From Albifimbria verrucaria (Eukaryota; Ascomycota; Sordariomycetes; Hypocreales; Stachybotryaceae), in NCBI GenBank assembly GCA_020081605.1, contig JAHREC010000062.1:3777758-3841757 (forward strand): a DNA stretch of 64,000 bases, read 5' to 3'. The first letter of the stretch is position 1. Each line of letters begins with the position of its first letter. Made by a program: the position numbers and the translations under genes. This document shows positions 36,170 through 48,603 of this stretch, one piece after another. Under the pieces are notes generated by a model. It worked only from the letters and a program-made list of their open reading frames with translations. It searched no databases and had not been told where the DNA came from.

Positions 36170-37277
36170 CTACGATTCCGTGACGATAACGTCCTCCCAT
36201 TCAAAGAACTCGAGAGCCTCGAACGTTGAGCCCCTGGGTTCTCTGGGTCGAGGAAGACGGCGACCAGGAAGCCACGGGGTCATCTTGCGCAGTCGCAGGA
36301 TCTGATGAAGGAACGATTAGAGCACGTCAGCAAACCCCATTAAGACCCGTGTGGGAAGATGGTCTGGACTAAACGTACAGCCAGCTGGGCGGTGGTTATG
36401 CGTCCACCGCCTATCCCTCCAGCGGCCGTTGTGGCCTGGCCTGCCGAGGAAGATCTCGTTGACACGGTTAGAGACGCCAGACTCGCCTCGGGCTTCGCTG
36501 AAAGCCATAAGACCTATAACGATGGGTAGCTCGCCGGCAAGTCCAATGGAAGGGGCACTGTGTGCCGGTACGGGTTGCGATAGGACTCCGGCACGAGGGC
36601 CGGCATCCAGCTCGGGCTTTGCCCCGCTACGTACTTGACGGGGCGCCGCCTTGACCCATCGGGCTGTCTTCGTAGGCCGCTTGGGATATGCCCCGTAGGG
36701 GTGCTCGGCACTGGGGTGGAAGAATTGCAGAGGATGGTATCTAACGTCGCTATATGTCGACGGATCACCTTCTGCCACAACGATAGGTAGCAGGGGTTAC
36801 ACGCAAACACAGTAAAGGAGCTGTAAAGACTTGCGTCGACAGTGGACCCGTCCGAGCAGTATGCCCAGACGATACCCTGCGCTTTGGGCTGCCCAGGCGG
36901 CGTCTCATCACGGTCGAAGTGGTAGGCGCTGGCTTCAGAGACTTTGCCATCGCGGTACCTCATGACGGTGCTGCGGATCTCATGAGCGTACCTGTGGTAC
37001 GTGCTGGGCGGCACGTTGTTGAACCACTCGTCCCGCGAGGCACTGCCGTCGCCGTAATCGTAATCGATGATGAACTCGTTGACAACGAAGAGGAAGCTAA
37101 AGGAGTGGCTGGGTCTCCCAGAAGAGCCGTGGCTGCTGCCATGGTGCTTGGATTTCGACCGGTCAGATTTATGCTGCGGCCTTCTGGAACGAGTCTAAGC
37201 CGCGTACAGCGTCAGTCCTACATGTCAAAGCAGGAGTCAGCCTTTGGCTGGGCTCAGCTCACCGAGCTCCCCGGCAT
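36170..37277 (-). CDS. Uncharacterised conserved-looking protein
   Basis: Not recognised. Predicted exons 37263-37277 (MPGSS), 36379-37194 and 36170-36301, with canonical introns of 68 and 77 nt. After a Ser/His/Arg-rich head comes a compact segment: HSFSFLFVVNEFIIDYDYGD, DEWFNNVPPSTYHRYAHEIR, STVMRYRDGKVSEASAYHF and IVWAYCSDGSTVDASLYSS. The C-terminus after the last intron reads ILRLRKMTPWLPGRRLP and ends FEALEFFEWEDVIVTES. Between 36500 and 36730 the frame changes: the first frame meets a TAG at 36514, another reads EHPYGAYPKRPTKTARW. Three missing bases would join all parts into about 321 residues. No signal peptide or membrane helix. Function unknown. Confidence 0.6.
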
Positions 37278-39431
37278 GGTGCTTAGACTACAAGTGCTAT
37301 TCGACGTGTCAGTCTTGTTGGTAGCAAGCGAAGATGGTGCCTGAATGAGAGAGATGGTGTCCGAGGCGTGATTACCATCCACAACGGGACCGGGTCTGGC
37401 GTGCCGGCTACATCTTATGTTGTTGCTGCTCACCACTAACACTCATGCCATCTCCATATGAGGCATCGCTGCCCAAGTAAACAGCGTCACAAAACAATCC
37501 GACAATTTGGGCTTTTGGGTCGTGTGGCAGCCTTCAAGCGTTGGAGGTCATCGGTGAGCTCGTCTGGAGCCAACGATATACAGAGGCTTTGCACCATCAC
37601 GGCTTCCTGCTTGCGGCTCAACGCCCCTGTCGTTCACCGATGCGGGACTGACGTCCTTGCACATGGAGGCAGTGGTCCCGTGAGCAGAGATGCGGCGACC
37701 GGTAAGACGGCTTCAGATCGAGGCGACATGTCGCAGGTTGCAACAAGCCAGCGCAGCGCAAGCAACCGAGCCGATCGAGGGTGCCCTGGTCTCAGCCAAG
37801 CTGAGCAAGGCACCATCTTGCGGTCAAAGCCGCGGCATTACCACGGGCTGCCCGAGACACACCGGCCAACTACTGAGCATGAATGCTCTACATACTCTTA
37901 TGGCTTGTCGGTATCTGACACGCATAAAGTCCTGGCTATTTGGGATTCAGAATATTCGGGAGTCTTATCCGAGGACTGAAGGTCACGGCACTCTCTTGAG
38001 CTACGGGGCGCCAGTATCTAGCCCTCACCGTGCCAGAGATAGTCGTATCAACTGCGATCGCGGGCCAATGGACATAGCCTTGTATCCCAAAGGACAGCGA
38101 AGCATGCCACTGGGTATCCAAGCAAGCACATAATCTTGAACCCTACCATTCAGCCATTGGCGCGACTTTCTTGACAGAGTGTTAGTGTAGCGTCGTTGTA
38201 ATGTGAGCGAGGTATGGGCGTCCATGGAGATTGCCTCAAATGAGGCATAGCTTCCTGCGCTCATCATCCATGGTTAAATGCCTTGCTAAAGTATGATGCA
38301 ACATGGTTTGAGATAAAGACCAGTCACTAGGCGGGAATCCAGTCCGGGAGCGTGTTACTGGAGCAATAGGTGAGCAAGTGAAACCCACTTCCGTCATCCT
38401 CAGTCGGCCATGTTTTCTCCGTCAAGATGCGCTGTAGAGGATAGATACGAAAGTCGATAAGTTTGTAAGCGGTTACAGTCACTGAAATGTCGCCTACAGC
38501 CGGTTCGAAGCGGTTGGCCTCGAGTCAGTTCAGCCAAGCGTCCAGTAAAATCACAGTACAGGGCTCATGGAGGGTAGCACAAGCAAGATTTTGAGCTTGA
38601 GGACATAGACCGACTTGGTGAGATCCGGAGGGCAAGAGAAATGGGAATAGCAATCGGATAAGGAACCCTAGAAGCGGAAGTGATCCTTGAGCGACGCCGT
38701 TCAAGACTCGTTCTAGACCGAGTCTGCTTCCGACTTATATGACGCATTTTCGTGGACAGCTGTTGTGCTGGCAGGTCCAAGCGATACACCGTCTACCGGG
38801 ACGTCACATTATCCTCCTACGCGAGAATCATGTGCAGAGCGCGCATCATGCACGAGCAGAGCTTCAGCGGGTGTGATTCCGGACACCGCACAGCGATAAT
38901 CAGTCGCCATATCAACCGACACGAAATACGCCAGCGCTGCACTTAGAAAGACGCATAAGAAGAAGCGGGGTTTGAGTATCCTACGTCGGGCAGTGGTGCG
39001 GTGGCGGATTGATCGTCTGCTTGTCACGGTGTCTGTCGCTGAGTGGCTGGTCCCTGGAAGCGACGTCGCCCGGGCCTCATGCATGATGGATGACATTGCA
39101 TCCAGATTGCACTCGACGACGGGAAGAAGTCTGATACGGTTGCGCACGCTCCATTCCGCCTGTGCGATGGGTCGATCAAGGCCATGTCACCAAGCATCAG
39201 CAAGTGAAATTGACTGAAAGTCATGATGTGTCACTCCATGTTTTGCGAAATACTCCAGCTCGTCAGGGTCATGGCATATCGAAGAAGCCGGGTTTGGCGT
39301 CAGACAGGAAGTTTCATATTGGTCGAGCATGTGATTTGATCTTGCTGCCACTGTGCGTATCGACAGCACATAATTGTTCATTGCTAGCCTAGTGAGCTCT
39401 TGCCGACTGCATCCATTGGGATGAACCGGGC
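37278..39431. other. Gene-poor stretch
   Basis: About 2.2 kb. Frames at 37458-37979 (+) and 38809-39147 (-) are open but show no family features; the second contains a hydrophobic segment (FFLCVFLSAALAYFVSV) after basic residues, so a short type II membrane protein cannot be ruled out. No RNA gene or repeat was seen. Confidence 0.35.
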
Positions 39432-41098
39432 CTAGTTGGCCGTTCTCGACCTCTTATGCGATTCAGAATTCTCGCCAAGAGAATCCGAGTCGCCGAGATC
39501 CGCAAGTAAATTCTCAGCTTCGCGCAGCAGCCTCTTCTCGCCAAGGCGCACCTCGATTGCCATCCGGCAACGTGCGCTCAAGTCTGGCCGTTGGAGGAGC
39601 AGTTCATCCTCGGCAATGCTTGTCGGGTATTGAGACTTGATCTTTTGCATGACCTTGGCAACGATGGCGAGCTGAGCTCCCTCACGCTTACGCTTGTCCG
39701 GGATGGTGTTGGGGTTGATCATGCTAATGATCTTGAGGAAGCTCTTGAGTTGGCTCTGAAGATCCTCCGGGACTGATGTCAATTCGGCGGGACCAGGAAA
39801 GTACCATCAGACTCCGGCTCGCCAGTTTCGCGCTCTAGGACAAACACATCCTCCATTTCCTCCTCGTCCATGGCATCGTGCTGTACATGTTAGTCTGGGC
39901 TTCTAGCAAGATTACCGCCTCGAAATGACAAAGAGAAAATGTGGCGGCGAAGAATACAGGTAGGTTAAATAACGAAAAATAAAAGGGAAGGGGTCAGAAG
40001 AAGTTGAAAACAATAACATACTGCTTGCTTGATGATATCGCCTGAAATTCCAAGCTGCTCAGCAACAGCACTCTCAACCACCTCCCACGGAATCTCAACC
40101 ACGTCGTAGCGAGAATGCTTGGGCGTGACGTAGCCATAACGACGAAGCAATTCCGAGTTAGGATGCGGCCCGTAATAATTGAGAATCTCCTCGCCAGCCT
40201 TGATAGTGCGCAGCGCCGTGACGCTGAGGCTGTCCTCCTCGTGATTGACATGGGCCTAAATTGGCGTTAGCGACGGCGACCGGCGATCAGCACGAACCAC
40301 GCACATTAAACTCCGCGTCTGCGTTCAGAATGTCCGCCATGGGGACCATGCCCATCATCGATTTGCCATCTCGGTCTTCCACCCATCCGTCAGAGGCGTC
40401 GTCCTCCTTGTCCTCGTCGTTCTCTAGGTCGAACGCATATGACATGATGGTGCTGCCCATGCGGTGCGCCAGATCGACGAGCTGCGCGTCGCTCAGTTGC
40501 TCACTTGATGCGAATACATCGGCGTGACGGCGGATCACCGGGAGTAGCAAGGAGTGAAACATATTTTCCGCCTCGGCTCTGCCAACCTTTGAGCGTGTTG
40601 CGCTCGCTTGAAGCTCCTCCAGCTCCTGCTCGGACCAGAACATGGGCGTGTCGAAAGCTTCAGGCAAAACGTCAAAGTAAGGCTTCCATTTGGAATTCGC
40701 TCCTTGCAGGTACTCGTAGATCATGACAAGGATCAACGAGCTCCAGGAGTCCAGCTGAGGGTGCTCGTCGTCTTCCATGGCGTCTGCATCTTGGCCTTCA
40801 TTACTAAACACATTAGGAAGCCTTTTGCCAGGTCTGATGTCTCTACGTTGATGATGGCGTCCTGAGGTATCGTGAACAAAGTAGTCTCCGGGGCAATATC
40901 ACTCGTAGCCACTGCAAATCGTTGTCAACGCAGTTTTCCGAGACGATGGTCATTTGGTGTGACCTTACCAATTCCACGCCCAGCATTTCGGCCTCTCAAG
41001 TCCACGATCTGAATTGAGTCTGAGAACTGGGCTTTGGGGTGCGACTTGAACCATTGCAAGAAGCTTGCGGTCCGGTTGCTGAAGTCTCCGTTCTCCAT
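39432..41098 (-). CDS. RKM4: SET-domain protein lysine methyltransferase (Rkm4/SETD6 type)
   Basis: S-adenosylmethionine-dependent lysine methyltransferase of the Rubisco-LSMT/SETD6 class. Yeast Rkm4 methylates ribosomal protein L42; that substrate is inferred here. Exons 40969-41098, 40305-40911, 40022-40255 and 39432-39880. SET motifs: RGRNAGRGI, then VATSDIAPETTLFTIP near the N-terminus, VPMADILNADAEFN-AHVN, and the cofactor/catalytic region AGEEILNYYGPHPNSELLRR with GYVTPKHSRYDVVEIP. The C-terminal substrate-binding domain follows and includes SAEDELLLQRPDL-like sequence. Two lost bases (near 40818, A-run; near 39791, C) break the frame; restored length is 473 residues. It is 287 bases downstream of UVE1 on the same strand. 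Confidence 0.92.
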
Positions 41099-41385
41099 TG
41101 CGTCCTTGTCTTATAGGTGATGCCGTTTTCACTCCAGTCAAGGTGTGCATCAAAATATTTTGCAACGGTGACAGGGAAACAGGCCATGCAAGTATACAGT
41201 GTGGAGTGTGGTCCGCACAGTTTCAAGCACAGTACGTCATCGAGAGCTTCATGTAAGACAATTTTAGATGCTGGTCATTATTCATTACCACACTACCCAA
41301 ACGCCGCATGTTCTTATTGTTGTTACAATTGGGCTGCCACTCGTATACACACATACAGCCCCCATGTATTGTTACATATTGTCGG

Positions 41386-43241
41386 TTATTCCTCAACCTT
41401 GACCGTTGCCTTGTCCTCTCCTTTCTTCGTGACCACTCGTTTTCTGGGCCGAAGCCATTCCTCCATGCCCTCTGGCCAGTAGACTCGATTATTCGGTCCA
41501 CCCATTCCAAAGTCCTCCTCTGATACAATTTTCTCGGGCACCTCTATGTCGTCGTCTCCGTTTGTGACGGGACCATTCTTGCTCTTCTTGGCCTTCTTGG
41601 GCTTCCGTATCGCCTTCCTAGATTCATCCTCACGCTCGTAGGGTATAATATTGTTGAAAAGATCAAAACCAGGCAGCTTGAAGGTGCGCATCAACTCAAA
41701 CACGGCCTGTTCCTTGTCCTTGGCTTCAATCATGAGGTCCATGTCCTGTGCGCAGGGCGGCAACGTTCTGACTCGGGCGGAATGCTTGCGACGATCCCGT
41801 GGCGTAACGGCGGCGCTTGTCGGTTCGCTGTAATGCATCTTTTGCGTGATGCCTTTTCTCTCCCAGGTTTTTCGTATGCGATCGTAAAATCCATAATGTC
41901 CTTCGTGCCCTCTCGAATACTCGGATCAAATATAATATTGTGATGGTGATAGTCCAAGACCATAGGAATGTTGAGTTCCTCGCATATCGGCAGCAGATCA
42001 TGTACGCTCCACGCTACATCGTCATTTTCCAGAACCAGCCTCTTCTTGATTCCTTCGGGGAGCTTCACATAATTCTCCCGGAACCGATCCAACGTGGCGG
42101 CCTTGTCCCCGTAGACGCCGCCCATGTGGAGAATCATGACGGCATCTCGATCCATCTGCTCGGGCAGCTTCAGTAGAGAGAGTAGCTCATCGTGGTATTC
42201 TAAATCTCGGATCGCAGCCGTCACCACCTCTTTTCGTGGACTGGCAATCTGAGTGAACTGGCCAGGGTGTGTCGTCAACCTGTGTCCCAGCTCGGCGGCG
42301 ACCTTACCGGCCTCTGCCAGAACTTCTGAAGCAAAGGAAGACAGCTTGTACCCATATTCATCGTGACTGGCAAACGGAAACATTTCACTGCTCAACCGCA
42401 TGAACTTGATGCCGTACTTGTGATTCCACCTCAGCATCTTAACAATGTCCCTTGCGTTTGCCAGCCCTAGCTCTTGAACATATTTCATGCCTCGTTCGAT
42501 ATCTGCTGGCTGTTCTTTGTCTGGACGGTTCTTCGTAGGGTGTTCAGGCTGCGAGAGGTCATGGAGTGGGTGTCGGTGTTCGATGATGGAGCTGATCCTG
42601 CAGGTTCTCGAGGAGAATACGGGAGGGGTCGAGTTGCGCAAATATGTATTTAGGCATGCCTTTAATGATTGTTAGGAACTGGTCAGTGCAGTGGAGGCAC
42701 TGCTCTTGAGATGTACTCACGTAGCCTAATCGACCTTTCCACGGCAAGGGTAGCACCTCGCTGTTGACGGGAGGTGGCCGGGCAGCTCCTCTTTCAGCAG
42801 CTTCATCTTCGTTCTTAATGGAGACAAGGTCGCCCTGTGCCATCTCAGCGTCGTAGTCGTCCTGCGGCGCCTTTTCGACCTCGGTGGGCTGCTCCTTGGC
42901 TTTCTGATTGACGACGGACTTGTGCGAGTAGATGGGGCTGGGCTGGAAGATGCGGGGGTTCTCGGTCAATGGACAATTCAGAGCTCTCGACGGCCATGCG
43001 CTGCCTTCGGGTAGCATTTTGAAGCTGTGCCTCCATCTCGCCGAGCTCACGCATGGTGCGCTCGACGCCTTCCTTGGAGGCCCATCGGGCCTTCATCTCG
43101 TCGGGGTGGAGGGGTCACTGTTGGCGACGACATGAACCTCCTTGACCTCGGCAGCATCCTTCAAGCGCCTGCTAGTCCGTCGCGGGTTCGGGGCATGGAG
43201 CTCGATGGCTCCTGCTCGGCCGCCTTTCTCTTGGGAGGCAT
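41386..43241 (-). CDS. UVE1: UV-damage endonuclease UvdE/Uve1
   Basis: Metal-dependent nuclease with a TIM-barrel fold that nicks DNA 5' of UV photoproducts and starts alternative excision repair, in the nucleus and in mitochondria. Exons 42721-43241 and 41386-42659, 61-nt intron. Signature blocks: KMLRWNHKYGIKFMRLSSEM, LTTHPGQFTQIASPR, MILHMGGVYGDK, LENDDVAWSVHDLLP and IPMVLDYHHHNI, which carry the His, Asp and Glu metal ligands. The N-terminal 200 residues are low-complexity and charged, with KRK near the start. The C-terminal extension is lysine-rich (KPKKAKKSKN). Five lost bases (43190, 43110, two near 42980, 41898) break the frame; restored length is 599 residues, similar to Neurospora and Schizosaccharomyces proteins. 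Confidence 0.95.
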
Positions 43242-44977
43242 CTGGGATGCGAAGCGGGTGATGCACGAGGTTTTGGACGCGCATCGGTGAATTCGAGTTG
43301 AACGAGGAAGACGACGTGCAGCAGATGCCAGAGGCAAACCTCGAGGGACGACAAAATGTAGAGCAAGCATGCGCAGGTGGGTGAGACGGGCTGTGAGAGT
43401 GCCAATGGACAACAACGGCGACCAGGATCGGAGATTTCAATCCGGCGTGCCAGGAACAAGACTGCGTCATGCAGGACATATCTTCCAGAAGAAAAGCAAA
43501 TCAGACGTGTGGAGGAAGCGCGCTCTTCGATCAGTGGCTTGATCTTGGCCCGATGCAGGCAGCATGCCTGGTCATGAAGTCATCGCTGTTGTGCGGTGGC
43601 GATCGTCGATCAACTGAACCGACGGAGCTGTCTCCGGTACGGGCAAAGTACGTACTACATCGTTTTTGTTTTTTGGGGGCCTTTCACATTCTGCCCTCCC
43701 TGCATATCACACGGGCAAGGAAAAAGAAAAGAAAGGGGAGCATGTCTCTCGTGGTGAGCATCACGGAGCGTGCCGTCCTAGACGAGGGTGTCTCTTCTTT
43801 GTTTTGATTTGTTTCTGGTTTTTTTTCTTTGGTTTTTTTCTCCCTTCGTCGTAGGCAGTTGTCAATCGATTAATAGCGTCGGCTCACGTGCACCCATTGA
43901 CACTCACTAATACCCTTTGCAGGTAGGTAATTAACAACCTCCGTCCTCGATGCATCGTACGTCGCAAAATCCGACAACACAAAGATCCTAGTACATCGTA
44001 ATTGACAAACCAAAGATCTTAGACACATTCTACGATTCGAGAAGCTCTGGGGCTTGCTCGGTTGTTGTATGGAGAAGATCCCCATCCAGCACCACTTTAT
44101 CTCCTGACCTGTCGCCCGCATATTCTCCATGACGGTTATATGACGACAACAGACAAGCAACTCGGCCGAGTCAGCTCGGACCCTGAATCACTTTACCCTG
44201 CCCTGCCCTATCTGGCACCCGAGCTCGCCAGATCGTCGATCTAGCCCTGTCTGAACCGCCCCCTTCAGTCCAGTTACCTGGAACTGAGGCGGGAGAAACA
44301 CATGGCATGGCGAGTCGATTTATTTTGGCCGCATCGGATTGTCCATGTCTGTGGTGCCTCAATATTAGTTCCATTATACAGTACACCAATTGGAAAGTGT
44401 GTATTGTAATTCCATATGAATCTATTTCTATTATGAAGGATGCCTTGGTTAATAACGAAGTTCCCGGGCCACATCTTGTGAGTTGAGTTGTAACTCAGGT
44501 AACTATTCTGAGCCTATGCCTCCTCCATATTGGTATTCGTAGCCTCTTGGCAAAACGCCGTATTTCAACAATTGTCCTTTGCAAATCAAAGAAATAAGAC
44601 GCGGACTTCACACTTCGTGTATTCCCAATAAAACCCCCAGCCCCTTTTTTTTTTTTTTTTTTTCCCTCCTCCTTTGCTTTTCTAAAAAAAAATTTCTCGT
44701 CGTGCGATTGAATTGTTGGCAGGCGTGGTGCATCAACAGCAAGTAGCCTGCTCTCTTCGGCTTCCCCTTCACCTGAAAGCCAAGGCGCCATATGGAATTC
44801 CATTCAGCTCATTCATAACAATCATTCCATTTTCCTAGTCAGCTTAAATCCAGTTTGCACCAAGACGCATCGGCTTCCGTGCATCGTCATCATGCATCTC
44901 TGTGCTGTATGATGCCGGGATAGAATGGTAGTGCAATGTTTCAGCAGCAGCTCCCCGTTGCGCAATGACATCAAGTG
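43242..44977. other. Intergenic, upstream of UVE1
   Basis: About 1.7 kb between tandem minus-strand genes. It contains CACGTG at 43886-43891 and a T-run of more than twenty bases at 44646-44668. T-rich patches occur at 43800-43845. No coding feature was seen. Confidence 0.45.
44646..44668. repeat. Long poly-T run
   Basis: Uninterrupted T-run of over twenty bases, followed by CCCTCCTCC. Given the homopolymer losses elsewhere in this sequence, its true length is uncertain. Confidence 0.7.
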
Positions 44978-47226
44978 TCACAGTCTTTTGCCGTTAATCT
45001 TTCGCCACTCACTAGAATCCATGGTGAGGTTGCTCTCCTGCGGATACAAGAACGTAGTGAGCACCCGACCAATGGTCAGCTGCCTGGTACGGAGTCGCAG
45101 GCGCGGATAACCTGCGCCGCCGAAACATGTTGCAAGTAGGGCACCGCTTATCAACAGTGTCAAGGCGGCTCCTAGAATAAAAGCCGGAATACCGAATAAG
45201 AAATTGAACGTAATTCGGTAACCATAAGGCCGAATCTGAACTGCTATGGTTTTGCCCCTGTTCAAGTGACCGAGGGTTCCCTTTGTCCCGACAACGGCAG
45301 AGGCCGCAAGGTCGGTCCATACTAAGTTGATGATATGTCCCGCCCTTGCAGGGTCATGAGAGAGGTTTTGCCAACGTCTCAGAATCGCCATGTTGGACAT
45401 TCCCCGGAGGTCAAAGGGCCAGTCCGAGATCAGCGGGCCTTGAAAGTCAAGGACGGTGCTCATTACCTCCATGGCAAAATCTGTACCTGGAAGGTTAAAG
45501 GAAGTAGTACCGCCGCCACTACCAACCAATTTACTACCAAATTGATCGTAGCCTGGAAGATAGAGATGGGCAGCTTGTAGGGAAGAAATGTTGGGTCGCG
45601 ATCCATACTCGGGAGAAATCAACCCCAGGCTGGGTTGTATCCAGCAAGTATTAGCCCAAAGTCTTCCACACCCCAAGTTGGGAGGTCGTCATCAGAGTCG
45701 TAAACCTTTGGCGATATTCGTTTCACAGATAAACTGTCGAGTCCTTGAGTGCCGTTCATGGAGAAGATCACTGTCTTGATGATGGCCCTCACACCTGTAG
45801 CACAGCTCAAGAGTGGCGAGTGCCATTCACTCCCGTCATCAAATAAAGCTGCTGGTCCATCATTAACCCGACGAGGTGCTGCTCGAAGCAACCCACAGCC
45901 AACGTAGATGCTTGAGATATTCGCAATATCTGCACCTGCAGCACCAGCACAGAGTATATTGATATCGCTGAATTGCTCCAGTGTCACATTCCATGGATTG
46001 GACCAGGAACTACCAGGACTAGGCTTTCCATCACTTGTGAGTGGCAGATTTATACCAAAGTTAGAGGAGAGTGAAAGAGATCGATAGTTGAGACTGGATT
46101 CGTTGAGACCGAAGCCTTTGCCCTCATAGGACTCAACATAGGAGAACGAACTCAAATTCTTCTCAGGCACCCTCGGATTTGTGACGTTCAGAAACGACAT
46201 GGTGTAGGCGTTGTGAAGCCAGGCAGCCTTGTAAGCTCGTCCCCAAAGATCCGGGTTAGATTGAGGGTCTGACCTGTCGTAATACGGGTAAGTGTGGTTA
46301 AGACTATGGAATCCTCCACGATCAATCAAACTGAAGTTCTCATACTCGCCCGAGTCCGTTGTCAACTTAAAAGTTATGGATAGATTGGTGTCAACACAAG
46401 CCGAGACTGGCTCAATGAAGAGAATATCTTCTTCCCAAGTTGCCCCAACACTTTGTCCAACAGGAACTGTGTGGTTCCTGAATCCAATTCCGCCAATTTG
46501 AGCATCGATAATAAGTCCCTCGACCAGCTTAATACCACCATCCATAATGTAAGAGGCAATCTGATGGAACATTCCCACTGCATAAGGCTTGTCTGTTCCG
46601 ACCTCCCTCGATCGTTTAGTAGATAGCTGTCGCCACTCAATGTCCAAGAGGTTAGATACTGTTGTACGTCGACCCAGGGTGCCACTTGAGAAGATCTCAA
46701 CAAGAGTGTCTGGGATGGTCACATTGTATCCGTCTGGAATATCCCAGGTTGCTCCTGTCTTGTTTTCGGATAATGTTATAATCCTAGTATTGGAGAATGG
46801 GCATGCCGCCGAACGGTACCCTTGCCAACAGTATCGGGAAAAGTTTGCGCCTCTTGGTGATGTTCCAAAATAGTACGGCCCAGTATCCGCAACGTATTCA
46901 AAATCTCCTTTCACGGAAGGCATCTCAATGATTTGTTGACCTAGCCCAAGCGGCGTGACAATACCGGCGACTGAAATAAGGATCGAAATAATCGGTACGA
47001 CTGTGGCCAAAGCTCTGATACCCGGCCGCACCCCGCCGCCATCGACTCGTAGTAAGTAGGGCCATATGGAGGATGAGATACTGTACTCAGCAGCCGTCCT
47101 AGGTTTGAATTTGAGTCAGCGAGCTGGGTGGGACCGGGACAATAATATCACTGAGTGTCTCTAAGCGGTCATGTAATTGACTCACCATGTGCTGGCCGTC
47201 TCGGTATCGCGCAACACACTGGCCAT
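44978..47226 (-). CDS. Uncharacterised membrane glycoprotein with large ectodomain
   Basis: ATG at 47226. Exons 47186-47226 and 44978-47098, 87-nt intron joining STW to TAAEYSISSSIWPYL. A helix at about residues 40-65 (LATVVPIISILISVAGIV) precedes an ectodomain of some 560 residues with about fifteen N-glycosylation sequons (NFS, NKT, NVT, NHT, NLS, NES, NIS, NGT) and scattered cysteines. A second helix (FNFLFGIPAFILGAALTLLI and on to ATCF) and a short cytosolic tail close the protein. One lost G near 45637 breaks the frame; restored length is 720 residues. The type, one helix at each end around a glycosylated domain, recurs in ascomycetes without known function. Confidence 0.82.
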
Positions 47227-48603
47227 AAGATATGCTAATATCGCTGGGCATATGAATCGAGCTGTAATAAATTAAATGAGCATTTGACTGAATCTTCGTC
47301 ACGACCTGGATTATAGCAAGGTAAAAGCAGGCACCGAAGCAAACATACCAACCACGATTGCTGCGGCGATGAAACCGGCCACATAACCGACCGTAAGGTC
47401 CCGTTTAGATTTAACATCTTGACAGAACTGTGCTATAAGTTCATCAATATTGTATTATCTTTAAGAAGGCAATAGATGGCATGTCGTTACTGTGCCAAGG
47501 GCAGCCTGGTATTTACACACGACAAGCAGATATGGCCAGGAATCAACAAAATGCCTTAGGCAAACCCTACAGCATGTCTAGTCGTCACGCTCGTATTTGC
47601 AATTCATGAACTTATGCACAGTAGCAAGCCACTTTCTGATAGCAATTTTCAACCGCCGTACCGTGGTTATGATAGGCCAGCCTTACTGATGTAGTATCAC
47701 ACTACCCAGCTGTGATTGGAGTCTAGGACCTCTGGTTAATTGCGCCATGCAGTGATTGGGAAGAGTGTGGTAAGTCGGAGAGAATTTTATGCCGTGTTCA
47801 TCCAATCGTATTAAATTCCCTAAATTCGAATGGGCAGGACGGATCTAAAGTTGCTGCACGATCACCTTTACCATATTCTTGTTTCCAGGCTATGCTTCAA
47901 GCGTAAAGTGCAGAACACCATGCTACCATGATTGTGGCGAATGTTACATTAAGGTGGTTCAGCTTTGAAAAGCGGGTGACTCAGTCACTTGATGATGCAT
48001 AAAAGCGAGAGGCTTGTCGAAGCATAGGAGGAGCCGTCTTTGCCAATACATGCAGCGTCTTAAGACCCTAACGAGAATTTACAGTAAGTATATTATTATT
48101 TCAGCCTTGTGCGATGCTTTTCTCACTGACGCTCTTGGGCGTGTGATGAGGCTTAGTTGTGAAATCGCTACACTATCTGGTGTTGAAACTCGAGCGTATC
48201 TTGCTACTTTCATTCCATAGGGCATCTTCAACGTACTCGGTTCTCCTTGATTATAGAAATGACAAAGCTTTCTCTATTGTGAAGAATTCATAATTCATAC
48301 GTTGGACCAGTTCACCACCGCATATGAGTCATACAACAGTCCATTAATCCGTCCTGTATTCGCTTTACTATCTTTGAATGTTATGCTAATGATGAGTGGA
48401 CGAGTCGATGTCAAAAAGACAGCTTATCTTTCGACTTTAGCATATAATTTCACTGCCCTTGATATATCTAGGACTAGAATTTTAGCTTGGTGTGCCCTTT
48501 TCCACCATAATATTGTTACCAATAATTTGTGTCGAGTTCACATATCCAGACCACTTTAAAGGCACTAGACGACGTATTTTAACTTGTTGTATTTCTATTT
48601 TTA
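47227..48603. other. AT-rich intergenic region
   Basis: About 1.4 kb, clearly AT-rich from 47800 onward. Minus-strand 47300-47420 encodes a hydrophobic stretch (TVGYVAGFIAAAIVVG) in an otherwise unsupported frame. No gene was called. Confidence 0.4.

Noticed and set aside
37458..37979. 173-codon plus-strand frame
   Set aside because: Composition rich in Ser, Arg and His without conserved-looking blocks; no supporting neighbours.
38809..39147. Minus-strand frame with a hydrophobic segment after basic residues
   Set aside because: Resembles a short type II membrane protein but is brief, ends abruptly and matches no family; kept only as a note.
47235..47417. Possible extra N-terminal exon with a helix (TVGYVAGFIAAAIVVG) for the 44978-47226 gene
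   Set aside because: No splice route joins it in frame; the ATG at 47226 already gives a coherent start.
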